Of a stretch of 64,000 nt of DNA, positions 11,890 to 21,979 are shown piece by piece (positions within the stretch are counted from its first letter, which is position 1; each line of letters opens with the position of its first letter). The DNA lies in assembly GCF_000004195.4 (NCBI RefSeq), contig NC_030683.2, forward strand, positions 73,379,764 to 73,443,763, given 5' to 3'. The notes below the pieces were generated by a model. The model was not told where the DNA came from. It saw only the letters and a program-made list of their open reading frames with translations, and searched no databases. The position numbers and the translations under genes were made by a program. The DNA is from Xenopus tropicalis (taxonomy: Eukaryota; Chordata; Amphibia; Anura; Pipidae).

Positions 11890-12016
11890 TAGCAGTAGCT
11901 GCTGCATTTCCCACCATAGGCTTATACCCGAGTCAATAAGTTTTTTCAGTTTTTTTTAGGTAAAATTGGGTACCTCGGCTTATATTCGGATCAGCTTATA
12001 CTCAAGTATATACGGT
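11890..12016 (-). mobile_element. Truncated copy of the CTCGAGTATAAG element
   Basis: Reverse complement of the left 130 bp of the element at 43967-45154, ending at its terminus (agtatatacggta). Confidence 0.6.
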
Positions 12017-12029
12017 AATCATGGTTTAA

Positions 12030-12715
12030 TAAATGGGCCCCTAAGTGTCATATGCTCAGAAACACTGGCCCCTGCTCTGAAGAGCATACAGTCAAATTTG
12101 GTGGATAACATTGGCCCTTAAGTACCAAGACTGGACCAGGTTTTGTTCTAGTTCTCCAAAAAGTAGGGTCTGAGTTTATTTATGAAAAGGTTGAGAAATT
12201 CAGGGATGGAAATCCAGAGACCCCTGCAAGTAAGAACAACAAGAGATGGCAATGGATGTAGGTGGCTCTGAGGGCTTTGAATACTAGTAGAAGGATTTAT
12301 ATGCTATCATTTGCTTAACAGGCTGCCATTATAGGGATTTTACCATATTTTTAGATTGATTGCAGGGGAGAAATGGGAGTCTGGAAGGTCGGTGGTTAGA
12401 CACAAATAAGATGATATGAAGAGCTGCTGGTAACAATGGTTGCTATGTGAGTGCTCCAAAGGGAGTCTTTGAGTTTAGTGCTGAAAAGACTGAGGGGGAA
12501 TCTCTCCAGAGGAATTCAGGGATGGAATTCCCAATGTAAGGGGCAGCAGGGCAGAAAGGTTAAGGCAGTAGTAGTGGGGGGCGCAACCAAGTGGTTCCTC
12601 TGTGAGGAGTAGAGGAGTCGGCCAGGAACATATGGTGACTCAAGAGAAGAGATGGAGAGAGGTGCAGAGGAATAAAGGCCTTTGAAGGTTATAAGAAGGC
12701 ATTTTTTTAAGGTAC
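12030..12715. other. Unclassified DNA, no gene
   Basis: Purine-rich, low-copy-looking sequence with no recognisable domain, splice pattern or transposon end. Confidence 0.4.
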
Positions 12716-12719
12716 TCTT

Positions 12720-13091
12720 GGGGACAGATTTACTAAAACTCCATCATTTGTATTTTTTTTTTTTTCAAATTCAACTAAATTTGTTTTCCAGAATGTCTGA
12801 TAATTACTAAAAAAAGTCACAAGGAGTAGTCGCGAGAAAAGTCGTAAAAAAAATCAAATTGTTGCAGCTCAATCTCTAAAGTTTGGAGACAAAAGAAAGA
12901 AATTCAAGGAAAGGGAAGGGACCGTTGCCACTGATTTCCACCTAAACTCGGCAAGTTTAATCTGGCGCATTGTCAAATTCGGATTTTTAGCCTTTTAGAC
13001 ACATAGTACAAGTTGCAGCATTTTTTCTCGTGACTTTTTCAAAAAAAATCAGAATCAATGAAAAATTGATGGTTAATAAATGAGTCCCTTA
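12720..13091. mobile_element. MITE with GGGAC...TTTA(C/T)TAA ends
   Basis: The left end GGGGACAGATTTACTAAAA is inverted at the right (ggttaataaatgagtccctt). A partial copy of its right part is at about 11826-11870. Confidence 0.55.
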
Positions 13092-13490
13092 AATGGCCAT
13101 TTCTAAGCATCTTTTCAATTGGTCTTCATGATTTATTTTTTATAGTTTCTGAATTATTTCCCCTTTGCAGCATGCAAATGGGGGTCACTGACCCCGGCAA
13201 CCAAAAAATTATTCCTTTGTAAGGCTCTACTTTTACTGTTATTGTTACTTTTTATAACTTATTTTTCTATTCAAGTCCTCTCCTGTCCATATACCATATT
13301 CTCACTCCCTGGTTGCTAAGATAACTTGCACCCTAGCAACCAGATAGCTGCTGAAACTCCAAACTGGAGAGCTGCTGAACAATTATTGAAACAATGAAAA
13401 ATCTACAAATAATAAAAAAATGAAGACCAATTGCAAGTTATCTCAGAATATTACTCTCAACAGCATAACCAAAAATTAACTGATTAATGA
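13092..13490 (+). repeat. Interspersed repeat family A, copy 1
   Basis: About 400 bp shared with 27565-28032 (opposite strand) and 52221-52654. Shared landmarks are caattggtcttcat, ctggttgctaag, ctagcaaccagata and ccaattgcaagtt. Confidence 0.7.
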
Positions 13491-13549
13491 GTTTATGCAA
13501 AATCTGTGGTCATAGTTCTTGTTTCACAATTGTTTGGCCGCCCACGTAG

Positions 13550-13668
13550 ATTTTTTGTAACTATTTCCGGTCAAAATTACATTGCAATTGTTACCGTGAC
13601 TACTAATCTCATCAACCATTGTTATAGTATCGAATTTCACAGCTGTTGGACCCCCCACGTAGATTTAT
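13550..13668 (+). promoter_or_regulatory. Imperfect upstream duplication containing cacgtagattt
   Basis: Two copies of tttcaca(a/g)(t/c)tgtt...cccacgtagattt lie about 107 bp apart, just upstream of the X-box array. Function unknown; they may be part of the promoter. Confidence 0.35.
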
Positions 13669-13692
13669 GCTAATTAGCATCACACCACCGCG

Positions 13693-13748
13693 GTTACCAT
13701 GGCAACCTTATCCGTTACCATGGCAACCTTATCCGTTACCATGACAAC
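13693..13748 (+). promoter_or_regulatory. Triple RFX X-box array
   Basis: The near-palindromic motif gttaccatggcaac occurs at 13693-13706 and 13714-13727, and once with one mismatch (gttaccatgacaac) at 13735-13748. The spacing is exactly 21 bp, two helical turns. This is the full consensus for RFX-family factors (GTTNCCATGGNAAC), which drive ciliary and testis genes in vertebrates. It lies 130-185 bp upstream of the preferred start codon at 13878. Confidence 0.8.
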
Positions 13749-13877
13749 CATCAGATAAGAACAGAGTTTATGGCTTCACTCCTGTCAGCTGTCAGTTGGC
13801 AGTTGGCAGTTGACGGGTGCAGTCGCCTCTTAGCACACAGTGCTGAGTACACAGTCACCGTACACTGTCCTGTCACT

Positions 13878-15635
13878 ATGGATCCAGGTGATCCAAACAA
13901 GACCACTAGTTCCCCTTTGGGGAACACACAACAAGTTAACACAGCAATGAATGTTTTTCAGGATGCCACTGCAAGAGCTCTTGGCATTTCTAATCCAGAT
14001 GGAGCTCCAGTTGGAGCAAATGCTGGCACTGTGACTGGTCCATCATCCAGTGCAAATTTGGCCGGCAATTCAAGTGCAGGTCCAAGTACCCGCTCTTCTG
14101 GAAGGAAAAGAGCACGTTCTCCTGAGGACCAGACTAGCAGTAGGAAACATTGCAGAATAGACTTAAACAACATGGCCCCTGCAATATCAAAAGAACAAAG
14201 AGGTTCTTCTCTGGCTCAGAGTGCCTCAAAACAACTGAAAAGGAAATACAGGAAGATCAAAAGACGCACTTTGGACAAGCCCAAGATATCTAGAGTACAG
14301 GAGGCACAAGCTATCAAAGTCTTCCAAGATGCAATTGCCAAAGCCCTTGGAATCTCATCGGCTACTGGCACTTCCGGAGCAGGTACACAAGTTGCCTCAT
14401 CTCCTGTGCCATCTACAAGCATGGCCAGCAGTTCAGGGGCAACTCCAAGTACCTGCTCTTCTGGGAGAAAAAGAGCATATTCTCCTGAGGACCAGACTAA
14501 AAGTAGCAAACGTCACAGAACAGATGGTAATGGTAGTACCTCAGACTTAAAAAACAGAGCCCCTGCAATATCAGAAGAACAAACTAGTTCTTCTCGGGCT
14601 CAGAGTGCCTCAAAACAACCAAAAAGGAAATACAAGAAGATCAAAAGATGCTCTTTAGACAAGCCCAAGGTTTCTAGCGTACAGGAGGCACAGGATATCA
14701 AAGTCCTTGGAATTTCATCGGCTACTGGCACTTCCAGAGCAGATACACAAGTTGCCTCATCTCCTGTGCCATCTACAAGCATGGCCAGTAGTTCAGAGGC
14801 AACTCCAAGTACCTCTTCTGGGAGAAAAAGAGCTCGTTCCAGTGAGGAACAGTCGAGAGTTAACAAAATGCAAAAGGAAGACACTAAAGACAATGGAACT
14901 GCTACTAATTCCACAAGCACAAGCAGACAAATTTGTAAAAAATCTACAAAAGGTAGAAAAAACCGACAGCCCAGCCCTTATAGCCAGCAGCATGCTAGTG
15001 CTTTCAAATTATTCCAGGATGCAGTTGCCAAAGCTCTTGGAATATCTGACAGTAAAACAAACACTAGCGTTGCCACTAACCAGACAACAGAAACCAGAAT
15101 AAAGTCAACTGTTAGTTCTTCCGTGGCCCAGAAAGACAATTCTGGTCAACAGAAACAGTGCAATGTTCAAAATAATGTCACGGCCCCTGAGAATCCTTCT
15201 ACTACCACCAGGGGAATATATGAATTTATAGAGTTGAGTGATAGGGAACGGGCCATTCAAGCACATCAACAGCAGATGGCTCTACAACAACAAATGGAGC
15301 ATCTCAGACAGTCTCCATATGAGGATTCCCCTCTATTCAGGAACCCAATTCCTCAAACAAAGAAGAGAAAGTTGGACACATACACAGAAGATGTTGCTTT
15401 ATGGAACCCCAAGCGTCTCAGGCTGAGACTGGGCAAAGGACCTAAGGTACGCCCCAAAGCCTTAGAGACAAAGGCAGAAACACGGGATGTACAAGAAGAT
15501 TGTACATCAGATGATATATTTCCACCAAGATCAGTAATGATGGCAAGATTAAGGGCATGGGCACAAGCAATGAAGAGAAAAGATCCGAGCAGATCTGAGC
15601 AGTCTGATAAAAAAGATGATTCCCAGTCAAACTAA
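13878..15635 (+). CDS. Intronless gene for a modular, lysine/arginine-rich, probably nuclear protein
   Basis: The product is 585 residues if the start is the ATG at 13878, which has A at -3 and G at +4 (MDPGDPNKTT). The frame is open to 13770, but that ATG lies only 21 bp below the X-boxes, probably at or upstream of the transcription start, and has a poor context. The protein is mostly disordered Ser/Thr/Lys-rich sequence made of repeated modules. An amphipathic FQDA(I/V)AKALGIS helix occurs near residues 24-36, 146-160, 274-280 (truncated) and 375-390. It is followed by SSGRKRA(R/Y)SPEDQT, then an APAISEEQ stretch and a basic KRKYKKIKR segment. The C-terminal 140 residues are non-repeated and basic (QTKKRKLDTYTEDVALWNPKR). 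I do not recognise the family. There are no introns or transposase motifs. An AATAAA follows at 15684. Confidence 0.75.
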   Translation: MDPGDPNKTTSSPLGNTQQVNTAMNVFQDATARALGISNPDGAPVGANAGTVTGPSSSANLAGNSSAGPSTRSSGRKRARSPEDQTSSRKHCRIDLNNMAPAISKEQRGSSLAQSASKQLKRKYRKIKRRTLDKPKISRVQEAQAIKVFQDAIAKALGISSATGTSGAGTQVASSPVPSTSMASSSGATPSTCSSGRKRAYSPEDQTKSSKRHRTDGNGSTSDLKNRAPAISEEQTSSSRAQSASKQPKRKYKKIKRCSLDKPKVSSVQEAQDIKVLGISSATGTSRADTQVASSPVPSTSMASSSEATPSTSSGRKRARSSEEQSRVNKMQKEDTKDNGTATNSTSTSRQICKKSTKGRKNRQPSPYSQQHASAFKLFQDAVAKALGISDSKTNTSVATNQTTETRIKSTVSSSVAQKDNSGQQKQCNVQNNVTAPENPSTTTRGIYEFIELSDRERAIQAHQQQMALQQQMEHLRQSPYEDSPLFRNPIPQTKKRKLDTYTEDVALWNPKRLRLRLGKGPKVRPKALETKAETRDVQEDCTSDDIFPPRSVMMARLRAWAQAMKRKDPSRSEQSDKKDDSQSN

Positions 15636-15683
15636 ATATAATTACACAGACCATTGAAGATATGGACAAGAAAGGCAAAGGCC

Positions 15684-15689
15684 AATAAA
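15684..15689 (+). terminator. AATAAA polyadenylation signal
   Basis: It lies 49 bp after the stop codon of the X-box gene, inside ccaataaatataat. Confidence 0.55.
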
Positions 15690-16058
15690 TATAATTGATG
15701 GCTGTTACTTAGTCACTGGGAATTTTCACCACTGCATTTCAACTATGGGCACAATTCTAGACCAAAGGAAAAGATGGATGGACACTACTCATGTCTGTTC
15801 TCCATCAAATGTTACTATTCCCATAATGGAATGCTTAAGATGAGCAGTAGGAAACAAGCGTAAGGCAAATTACTGAAAATAGAATGGGAGGTTGGATGGG
15901 AGATTGGGATGGATTTCCAGTACTGCTCAAAAAAATGAACACGTGGGGAGTAAATATATACTCCATTCAACTCGAGCTGAAGAACAACTAGTAATGACAG
16001 GACAGTGCTTACAGTCTAACACCATGAATAGCCCAACAAACCCTTCTGGTGTGGTAGT

Positions 16059-16512
16059 GGGGGTCATTTATAACATTTTTGAAGAGCAGAATATTCGCAC
16101 AGTGAACATATTAGCCCTGCCCGTGTTTATATTTATAACGTTGGACAAGACTGGTGCATTTAATAGGCAAAATTTTTTTTAATTCACAATGCAAATATCC
16201 TTAGGGCTTTTTCAATAGGACAAATTCGCGAACTGTGAATATTTCAGCGCACACTCTGAGTTATGCCGCAGCTTTAGTGGCGAAAAAAATATTTGCTAAA
16301 CTGTTTTTGTTAATAAACACACACAGAGGGCACGCTCAAGCAAATCCCAATCTCATTTGCAAATATTTGTGTGCAATTAACAATTTACTGTGATTCGCAA
16401 ATAAAGGCAAGATGGGCACAGCAGTGCAAAATTGAAGCGGTGAGAGGAAAACATGTGCAAACAACCATTTGCGAAAAAAATATGTGATTCGCGAACTTTA
16501 TAAATGACCCCC
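16059..16512. mobile_element. MITE with GGGGGTCATTTATAA ends
   Basis: The 15-bp terminal repeats GGGGGTCATTTATAA and TTATAAATGACCCCC are perfectly inverted. The interior is full of gcgaa/ttcgc and tttgcaa motifs. No coding capacity. Confidence 0.75.
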
Positions 16513-17009
16513 AAAAACTTTGAATGTTTCCCAGAAGTCTAAGCCTAATAATTCTGTAAGGGAAAGCATTTCATTGGACGCACCAAATGCCGGTGTTACT
16601 GCTGGGCACAAACTATACATAAGGAAATATAACCCAGCTACAGATTCCAGAATATTTATAGGACAGAAAGACAATTTGCACAGCGGCAGAGACTTCGATA
16701 TTCATCTCACCAGTGTCTGTATCTCTGAAGTGTGTAGATTCCCCGTCAGAACTGCCGCAGAAAGATCCAGGGCCCCAAAAGGACGTTGGTGAAGACTAGT
16801 GCTGACAGGGGTTTTCTTGCTTCATGGAAGAGACGGCTACCTTCAGCTGTCTCCTTACCATTCCACATACACAGTCCTTACACTGTAACATAGCAGAGTA
16901 GAAGAAATTGCTTCTTTTGCCACAATGTCTAGATTACAGGGATCCCATCTGTTTTGGAAAACGATTACAGACTGAAATAGAAGGAAACTAGCTTTAATAA
17001 TCTATGGTC

Positions 17010-17170
17010 CCAGGGCAGTGATCCCCAACCAGTGGCTTGGGAGCAACTTGTTCATAACCAACCCCTTTGATGTTGCTCCCAGTTGCCTCAAAAGAGGGGC
17101 CCATTTTTTTATTTCTGCCTTAGAGGCAAGTTTGGAAAGCGGGGAGTTCTACTTCTGCAGGCTAGCAGTC
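17010..17170 (+). mobile_element. hAT-derived repeat fragment (CAGTGATCCCCAACC)
   Basis: The start, cagtgatccccaaccagtgg, and the gttgctcccagttgcctc segment match a common frog hAT MITE as I know it. The right end is not resolved. Confidence 0.55.
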
Positions 17171-17299
17171 CCCATGGGGCAGGGAATGATGTATCAACTC
17201 TATAAAGTGCTGCTTAACGTGTCAGCTCTATATAAGTAACTCAATGATTTTACTAACAATCTTTATTGTTTACACTTATAAAGAGCCATCATTTTTTTC

Positions 17300-17480
17300 C
17301 ACCATATGGGGTTTACCTTGACGTGGTATGGTGGCTTGGCAATTTTATGATCATAAACTCTCTTTTGTATATTTTCATTCACTTTTAATGGAAGTAAATG
17401 AAGTTAATGGGGTTTCCCTTAATGTGGTATGGGGGACTTGGCATTTTTATGATCATAAACTTGTAACTAAAAACCCCTGT
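17300..17480. repeat. Tandem duplication around ttatgatcataaac
   Basis: Two about 110-bp copies share ggggttt(a/c)cctt, gtggtatgg and tttttatgatcataaac. Confidence 0.55.
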
Positions 17481-17569
17481 ATAAAACTATTCAAAAGTAT
17501 AAAAGTATTGGCAATTTATATATAAAATGGTTCATATAGTGTCCTGTCTAAAGTAAATCATTATATCAT

Positions 17570-17790
17570 ATAGTGTCATTAGTAATAAGTGAATCTGTCC
17601 CATTTGGCTTTGGCAAAAATTTGCGAAACAACAGGAAAATTCATGAAACGGCGAAAAATCCATGAAACGCGTTTGTTGCTCAAATTTTTTTGTAGCCCAC
17701 TTCTTTTATTTCCTGTGACCATGCCTATTTTGATGCGCCACATGTGTGTCCGCTGCGAATCCATGCCTCTCTCATGACTAATCCATTCAT
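17570..17790. repeat. gcgaaa-rich frog repeat
   Basis: Contains tgaaacggcgaaaaatccatg and caaatttttttg. It is similar to the degenerate block at about 11340-11460 on either strand. Confidence 0.4.
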
Positions 17791-18180
17791 TAATAAAGTC
17801 CCAGGACATTTAAATAGATGTTTCTTTCTTGTCACTCTCTATAGATATTATTTCCTCTGTTTTCTTTATGTCTTCCACCCAGTTCTTTTTAGATTGTAAG
17901 TTCTTTTGTGGAATTAGCCACTTTACCTCTTGTATTGGTTATTCATTGGTTGCTTTTTATTATGTAGTCTGTTCAACATATGCCTCTTTGTAAATACATG
18001 TTATTAAAAATAATAATAAGGGCACAGTAGTTCCTCCAGAGGCAGGAAATGGTTAAAATCGTTGTTTGGGGGGGCTAAAGATGGGCCATACATGGACTGA
18101 CCTAAAGCTAATGTGAGACTTGGTGGATTCGCTGCTGATAGGGTAGTTAAAAGGGTAGTTCTCTATAACTAGGTGGCAAG

Positions 18181-18456
18181 CAGGGGCAGGCCAAGCCCAC
18201 CGGGCACCCTAGGCAACCGGGTCGGCCACGTCGCCCCTGCACCTTCTGCCCCCCCTCGCGTTTCAGCGCGCATGCGCAGTTCCGGGGGAGGGGGGCAGTG
18301 CCTACGTGATAATTCCTTGCCCCCACCAAGTATTGACAAGCGGCGGGGGCAATGAAAAAGGAGCTAGGGGTAGGCAGGATAGGTTCCTGCCTGGCGCCCC
18401 CCAGTGTTTGCGCCCTAGGCAGTTGCCTCTTCTGCCTACCCCTAGTTCCGGCCCTG
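18181..18456 (+). mobile_element. hAT-type MITE, copy 2
   Basis: Direct repeat of 10294-10570 with the same ends. The left 8 bp is gtggcaag (18173-18180) and the right 8 bp is aagagggg (18457-18464), the mirror of the flanks of copy 1. Confidence 0.85.
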
Positions 18457-19483
18457 AAGAGGGGTCCCTGAAGCAGTACAAAATGACAAATATGTCAGGC
18501 CCTGCTCCAAATCTTCAACAATTTCCTGCATAGAGACCCCTGTACAGAAATCAAATTGGAGAGAGCCCACAGGGTACAAAAACCTAAGGCTGCCCCTCTC
18601 AATGCTTCATGCGACATGTGTTAAGACTATTATTGGAATTTAAGGGACTGAGTACACCGACACAGTGCTGTACTCCCTCTGATTTAGATTCATTATAAAA
18701 TGTTATTAGTGAAAAAAAAAACCCATACATATTTACTGTTATTTTTGCTAGTTAAGGGTACTAAAAGTAACTTGTATGTTTGATCTAAGGCGTACAATAA
18801 GTTTTACTTATATATGTAACTGAACGCAGTCACATGGTAAGGCTGTAATATTAATTCCAAATCCCTATCTCTTAAAAAACCGGGATGCAGGGATTGGGGA
18901 GAACCTGCAATACTTGACTCAAGTTATGCAATAAGTTTCACTCTGATTATTACATGCAACTGATTACACCTACATGGTAAGGCTGTAATATCAGCCCCTA
19001 ATCCCCATCTCTAAAAAAAAAATCAAGATACAAGGATCGGGAAATCTCTGAGGATGCATAGTCACTCATTATACCACCTCCCACTTCCAAGCACCCACCT
19101 ACCCCCACAATAAGGGTATTGAATACCCTAGCTGCTGTTCCAACCTTCCAGCCATGGGGCAAGCCCCCATTAAGACTACCGCGGCAATTTGGAAACTCAC
19201 TGTTTATTAACAAGTTGTTACATGTTTATGTCTTTCCCCAGTTAACTTTTACCCTCCCCCTTCTACACAAGGGCGAACTGCCAACAAGTGTAAGAGAAAC
19301 GGTATAGGAAACAACACAACTTAACCAAATGTCTAATAATAAGAATACTGAAGCCTTAGAGTGTACGGTGATGTCATATAATGTTAACGACTTGAACAAA
19401 CCAGTTAAAAGGGCCCAGATACTTCATGAATGCAAAAAAGCCAATTCTAAAATTGTCATGATTCAAGAATCACACTTTAAGGG
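18457..19483 (+). mobile_element. L1-type LINE continued: ORF1 3' part, spacer, ORF2 start
   Basis: ORF1 resumes in the duplicated target (RGVPEAV) and continues into an IKLERAHR segment typical of the L1 ORF1 RNA-binding domain, ending near 18622. A roughly 700-bp spacer contains two copies of a 110-bp block (acatggtaaggctgtaatat at about 18833 and 18973). ORF2 starts near 19329 with an L1 endonuclease N-terminus (SYNVNDLNKPVKR, MIQESHF). Confidence 0.8.
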
Positions 19484-19636
19484 CTGTGGTAGACAGGGAG
19501 ATTAGTCGCCCGCGACAAATCTACCTTGTTGTGGGCGACTAATCTCCCCGATATGCCATCCCATCAGCTTGAATGTAAATCGCCGGTGGGATGGCATATG
19601 CGGCGCCGTAATTTCCCGAAATCGTTGGAGTTGCCG
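19484..19636. mobile_element. Short hairpin-rich MITE inserted in the L1 endonuclease
   Basis: About 150 bp with two hairpins: gggagattagtcgccc pairs with gggcgactaatctccc, and atgccatcccatc pairs with the ggtgggatggcat segment. The L1 reading (ESHFK, then GNLKHYPHLYTS) is split by it. Confidence 0.7.
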
Positions 19637-19930
19637 TGAGAGGCAACTTGAAGCACTACCCTCATTTATACACTAGTAACAATCCTGATAAGAAAGCAAC
19701 AGCAGTGGTTACTATGGTCAACAAGGATATCCCCTTTAAACATATAGCAACTTTAGCAGATAAAGAGGGAAGGTTTTTAATAATCAAATGCTACCTAGGT
19801 GAGCTAATTTGTACTCTAGCAAACATGTATGTACCTAACAAAGGGCAAGCCTACTGCTTAAAACAATTTTTGAAAATTCTTGACAATTTTAAAGAAGGCC
19901 TATATATCCTGAAAGGAGACCTTAATTTCT
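19637..19930 (+). mobile_element. L1-type LINE endonuclease, continued and 3'-truncated
   Basis: It encodes GNLKHYPHLYTSNNPDKKAT, then LANMYVPNKGQ and the endonuclease motif GDLNF near 19916-19930, after which similarity stops. The reverse transcriptase is absent, so this fragment lacks its 3' side, unlike ordinary 5'-truncated L1 copies. Confidence 0.75.
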
Positions 19931-19959
19931 GGAAATTTGTGCTGCAACCCCGCTAACCC

Positions 19960-21970
19960 CCAAAACAGCACATCACATACAGTAGATACCATGAATTTAG
20001 AGTGACAAAAGTGCAAAGCGTCATGTTTTCCCAAAATGCAACTTTGTTCTCCAAAATGTTAGCATCAGTGCACCTATTGCTAGATGCTATTTATAAACAA
20101 ATAAATGTAAATGTACTGTTTGTATGTTGCAACAGGTCATTATGATTTCCATACATTTCAATTATGATTTCACACAATTCAGATATGTGCAAAAATAACT
20201 GCAAAGGCACCAAGCAAAGAGAACCCACACTGGTCTACTGGCAGGTGGAATTCCCTTTGACCCACAAGTGCCATGGAATGTGCTATAAGTCCAGAGGGCT
20301 CATTTACTAAGTGCAGGGAAGAACACAAAGTGTAAAAAAAACAAAACAGTTTCAACAATTTTTGCACACTTGTGCTCTGCCCTGAACTATTCTTATTGGC
20401 TGCAGATGTGACCTGTGTCTGCACCATGAATACAATGCTGCCTGCGCTTGTAAACAATGTATTTATGAGTAGCAGGCAGAGGCATGTTTTTGTCCCCCCT
20501 CCTTGTCCTTAACTTGCACATCATTCAAATACAAATGTTAGGGAGTGCAGACAGGCACATCACAATACGAAGCCCTATCCTTTCTGCCTGCCATATAGTA
20601 GGCAGCGAGTACAGGGCTCCATTGCACCCACCCTCACTGTGCTCTGTACCTCACTCTGACAGGCTGATCCTGTGTCTGCCAGTGCACATGCATACAAAGT
20701 TCGGATTGGCTTTTTGGTTGATACACCAGAGTAGAAAATGACCTGAGAACCATTAGCCTTAGGAAGAGATTATGCACCCCTTAGTGCCCCTGTCTTGTGG
20801 CAGAAGCATATGTACATGATTCCTTATAGGACATGTAAAGTCTATATCACTGGAGGGTGCCAAAATGTTCAACACCCCGTAGTCTGCAAAGGGTTTTCTT
20901 GGGCAAGTGCTCCTATTAGGAGAAAACTGGACCAGCCCATGGAAAAACACTCTAAACACTGTGCTGGCATCTCCATACCTTTATATATTCAGTCTTTTGG
21001 TGATCAGTGGCTTTGCCTGGTTTACTCTACTGTGCTTGAGCAAACAGTGATTTACATAAGGGTATCTGTGACACAGATAAAAAGTAAAATGCAGATGTAT
21101 CACTTAGTTTTTCCACTGGCTGGTGCAGTTCTCTCATAACAGGAGCACTGGCCTGGGTGAGAAAACTAATGACTTTAGACTTGTCATGTCTTTTAAGTCA
21201 CAGTTGGAGGATTCCTTGGATAATAACTGTAGATACAATGCAAGGCATAAAATATGTATTTCTTATGGTTTTACTTTGCTTGTTGTAAAATACTAGATTA
21301 ATTGCTCTTGCTCTGTTAGAGCAAAGGAACTTTAATAATTTTTAGGATATTTTGGAGCTTACTTCAAGGTTATTTAATATGGATTTATCATTAACTAAAG
21401 TTACATTTTTTGATACTTACTCTGAACAAACAAGGTTAGGCAAACCTAAATGCAAGTTACAATGTCCAGGAAGTCTCTGTATGTTAAACAGTGGGAAAAT
21501 TCAGTTAACTGACCTGCAATGTTTGTCGTTGCGTGTTGTATAGCATTACCCTGCAAAAAATTCTTCACATGCTCAATTAAAGAATATAAAGGAAAACATG
21601 ATAACCACACAATACAATTACGGTCAATTTAACACAAACTTTACACCAAAAATAATTTTTCTTATTTGATTGGGCACAATGATAGAGAAACAAAAGTTGA
21701 CCGATTCTTGTTCTTTGCTTTGCATAACAGATACAGCCAAGTTCCTTGTTGTTGCATTGTGTCTCTTCCAGTTATCACAGGGAAGAGAAAAATACCTTCC
21801 ATATCAGCACGCACCTGAACATCCCCTCCTGCCTACTTCAGGAATGAACCCTCCCCAAAAAGTACTTAAATACGACTCATTAGAATATACCAGCATCACA
21901 TACTAGTTCAAGCCTAGTAAGCAGCCTAGTCAGGGAATCTGCTGATATGGAGGGTGCAGAGAAAGGAAAA
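19960..21970. other. About 2 kb without recognised gene
   Basis: Holds old repeat debris. The segment at about 20835-20945 (gagggtgccaaaatgtt, taggagaaaactggaccagcc) is a decayed relative of the palindromic MITE at 39225-39638. No exon was recognised. Confidence 0.45.
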
Positions 21971-21979
21971 TCACCTTAA

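Larger units (their letters stand above)
10571..18180 (+). other. 7.6-kb segment bounded by gtggcaag, inserted between two MITE halves
   Basis: Both ends of this segment carry the 8-mer gtggcaag (10571-10578 and 18173-18180), next to the two direct hAT MITE copies. The sequences outside the two copies are the two halves of one L1 ORF1 and share the other 8-mer, aagagggg. The segment contains the intronless X-box gene, a LINE fragment and several MITEs. I infer it is foreign to the L1 locus and arrived as a unit. Confidence 0.75.

Noticed and set aside
13770..13877. Upstream ATG extending the X-box gene by 36 residues
   Set aside because: Weak start context, composed of a short tandem repeat (agttggcagttggcagttg), and too near the X-boxes to be reliably inside the transcript.
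16520..16792. 90-codon frame (+) with exon-like texture
   Set aside because: No domain recognised and no matching partner exons; could be an old repeat.
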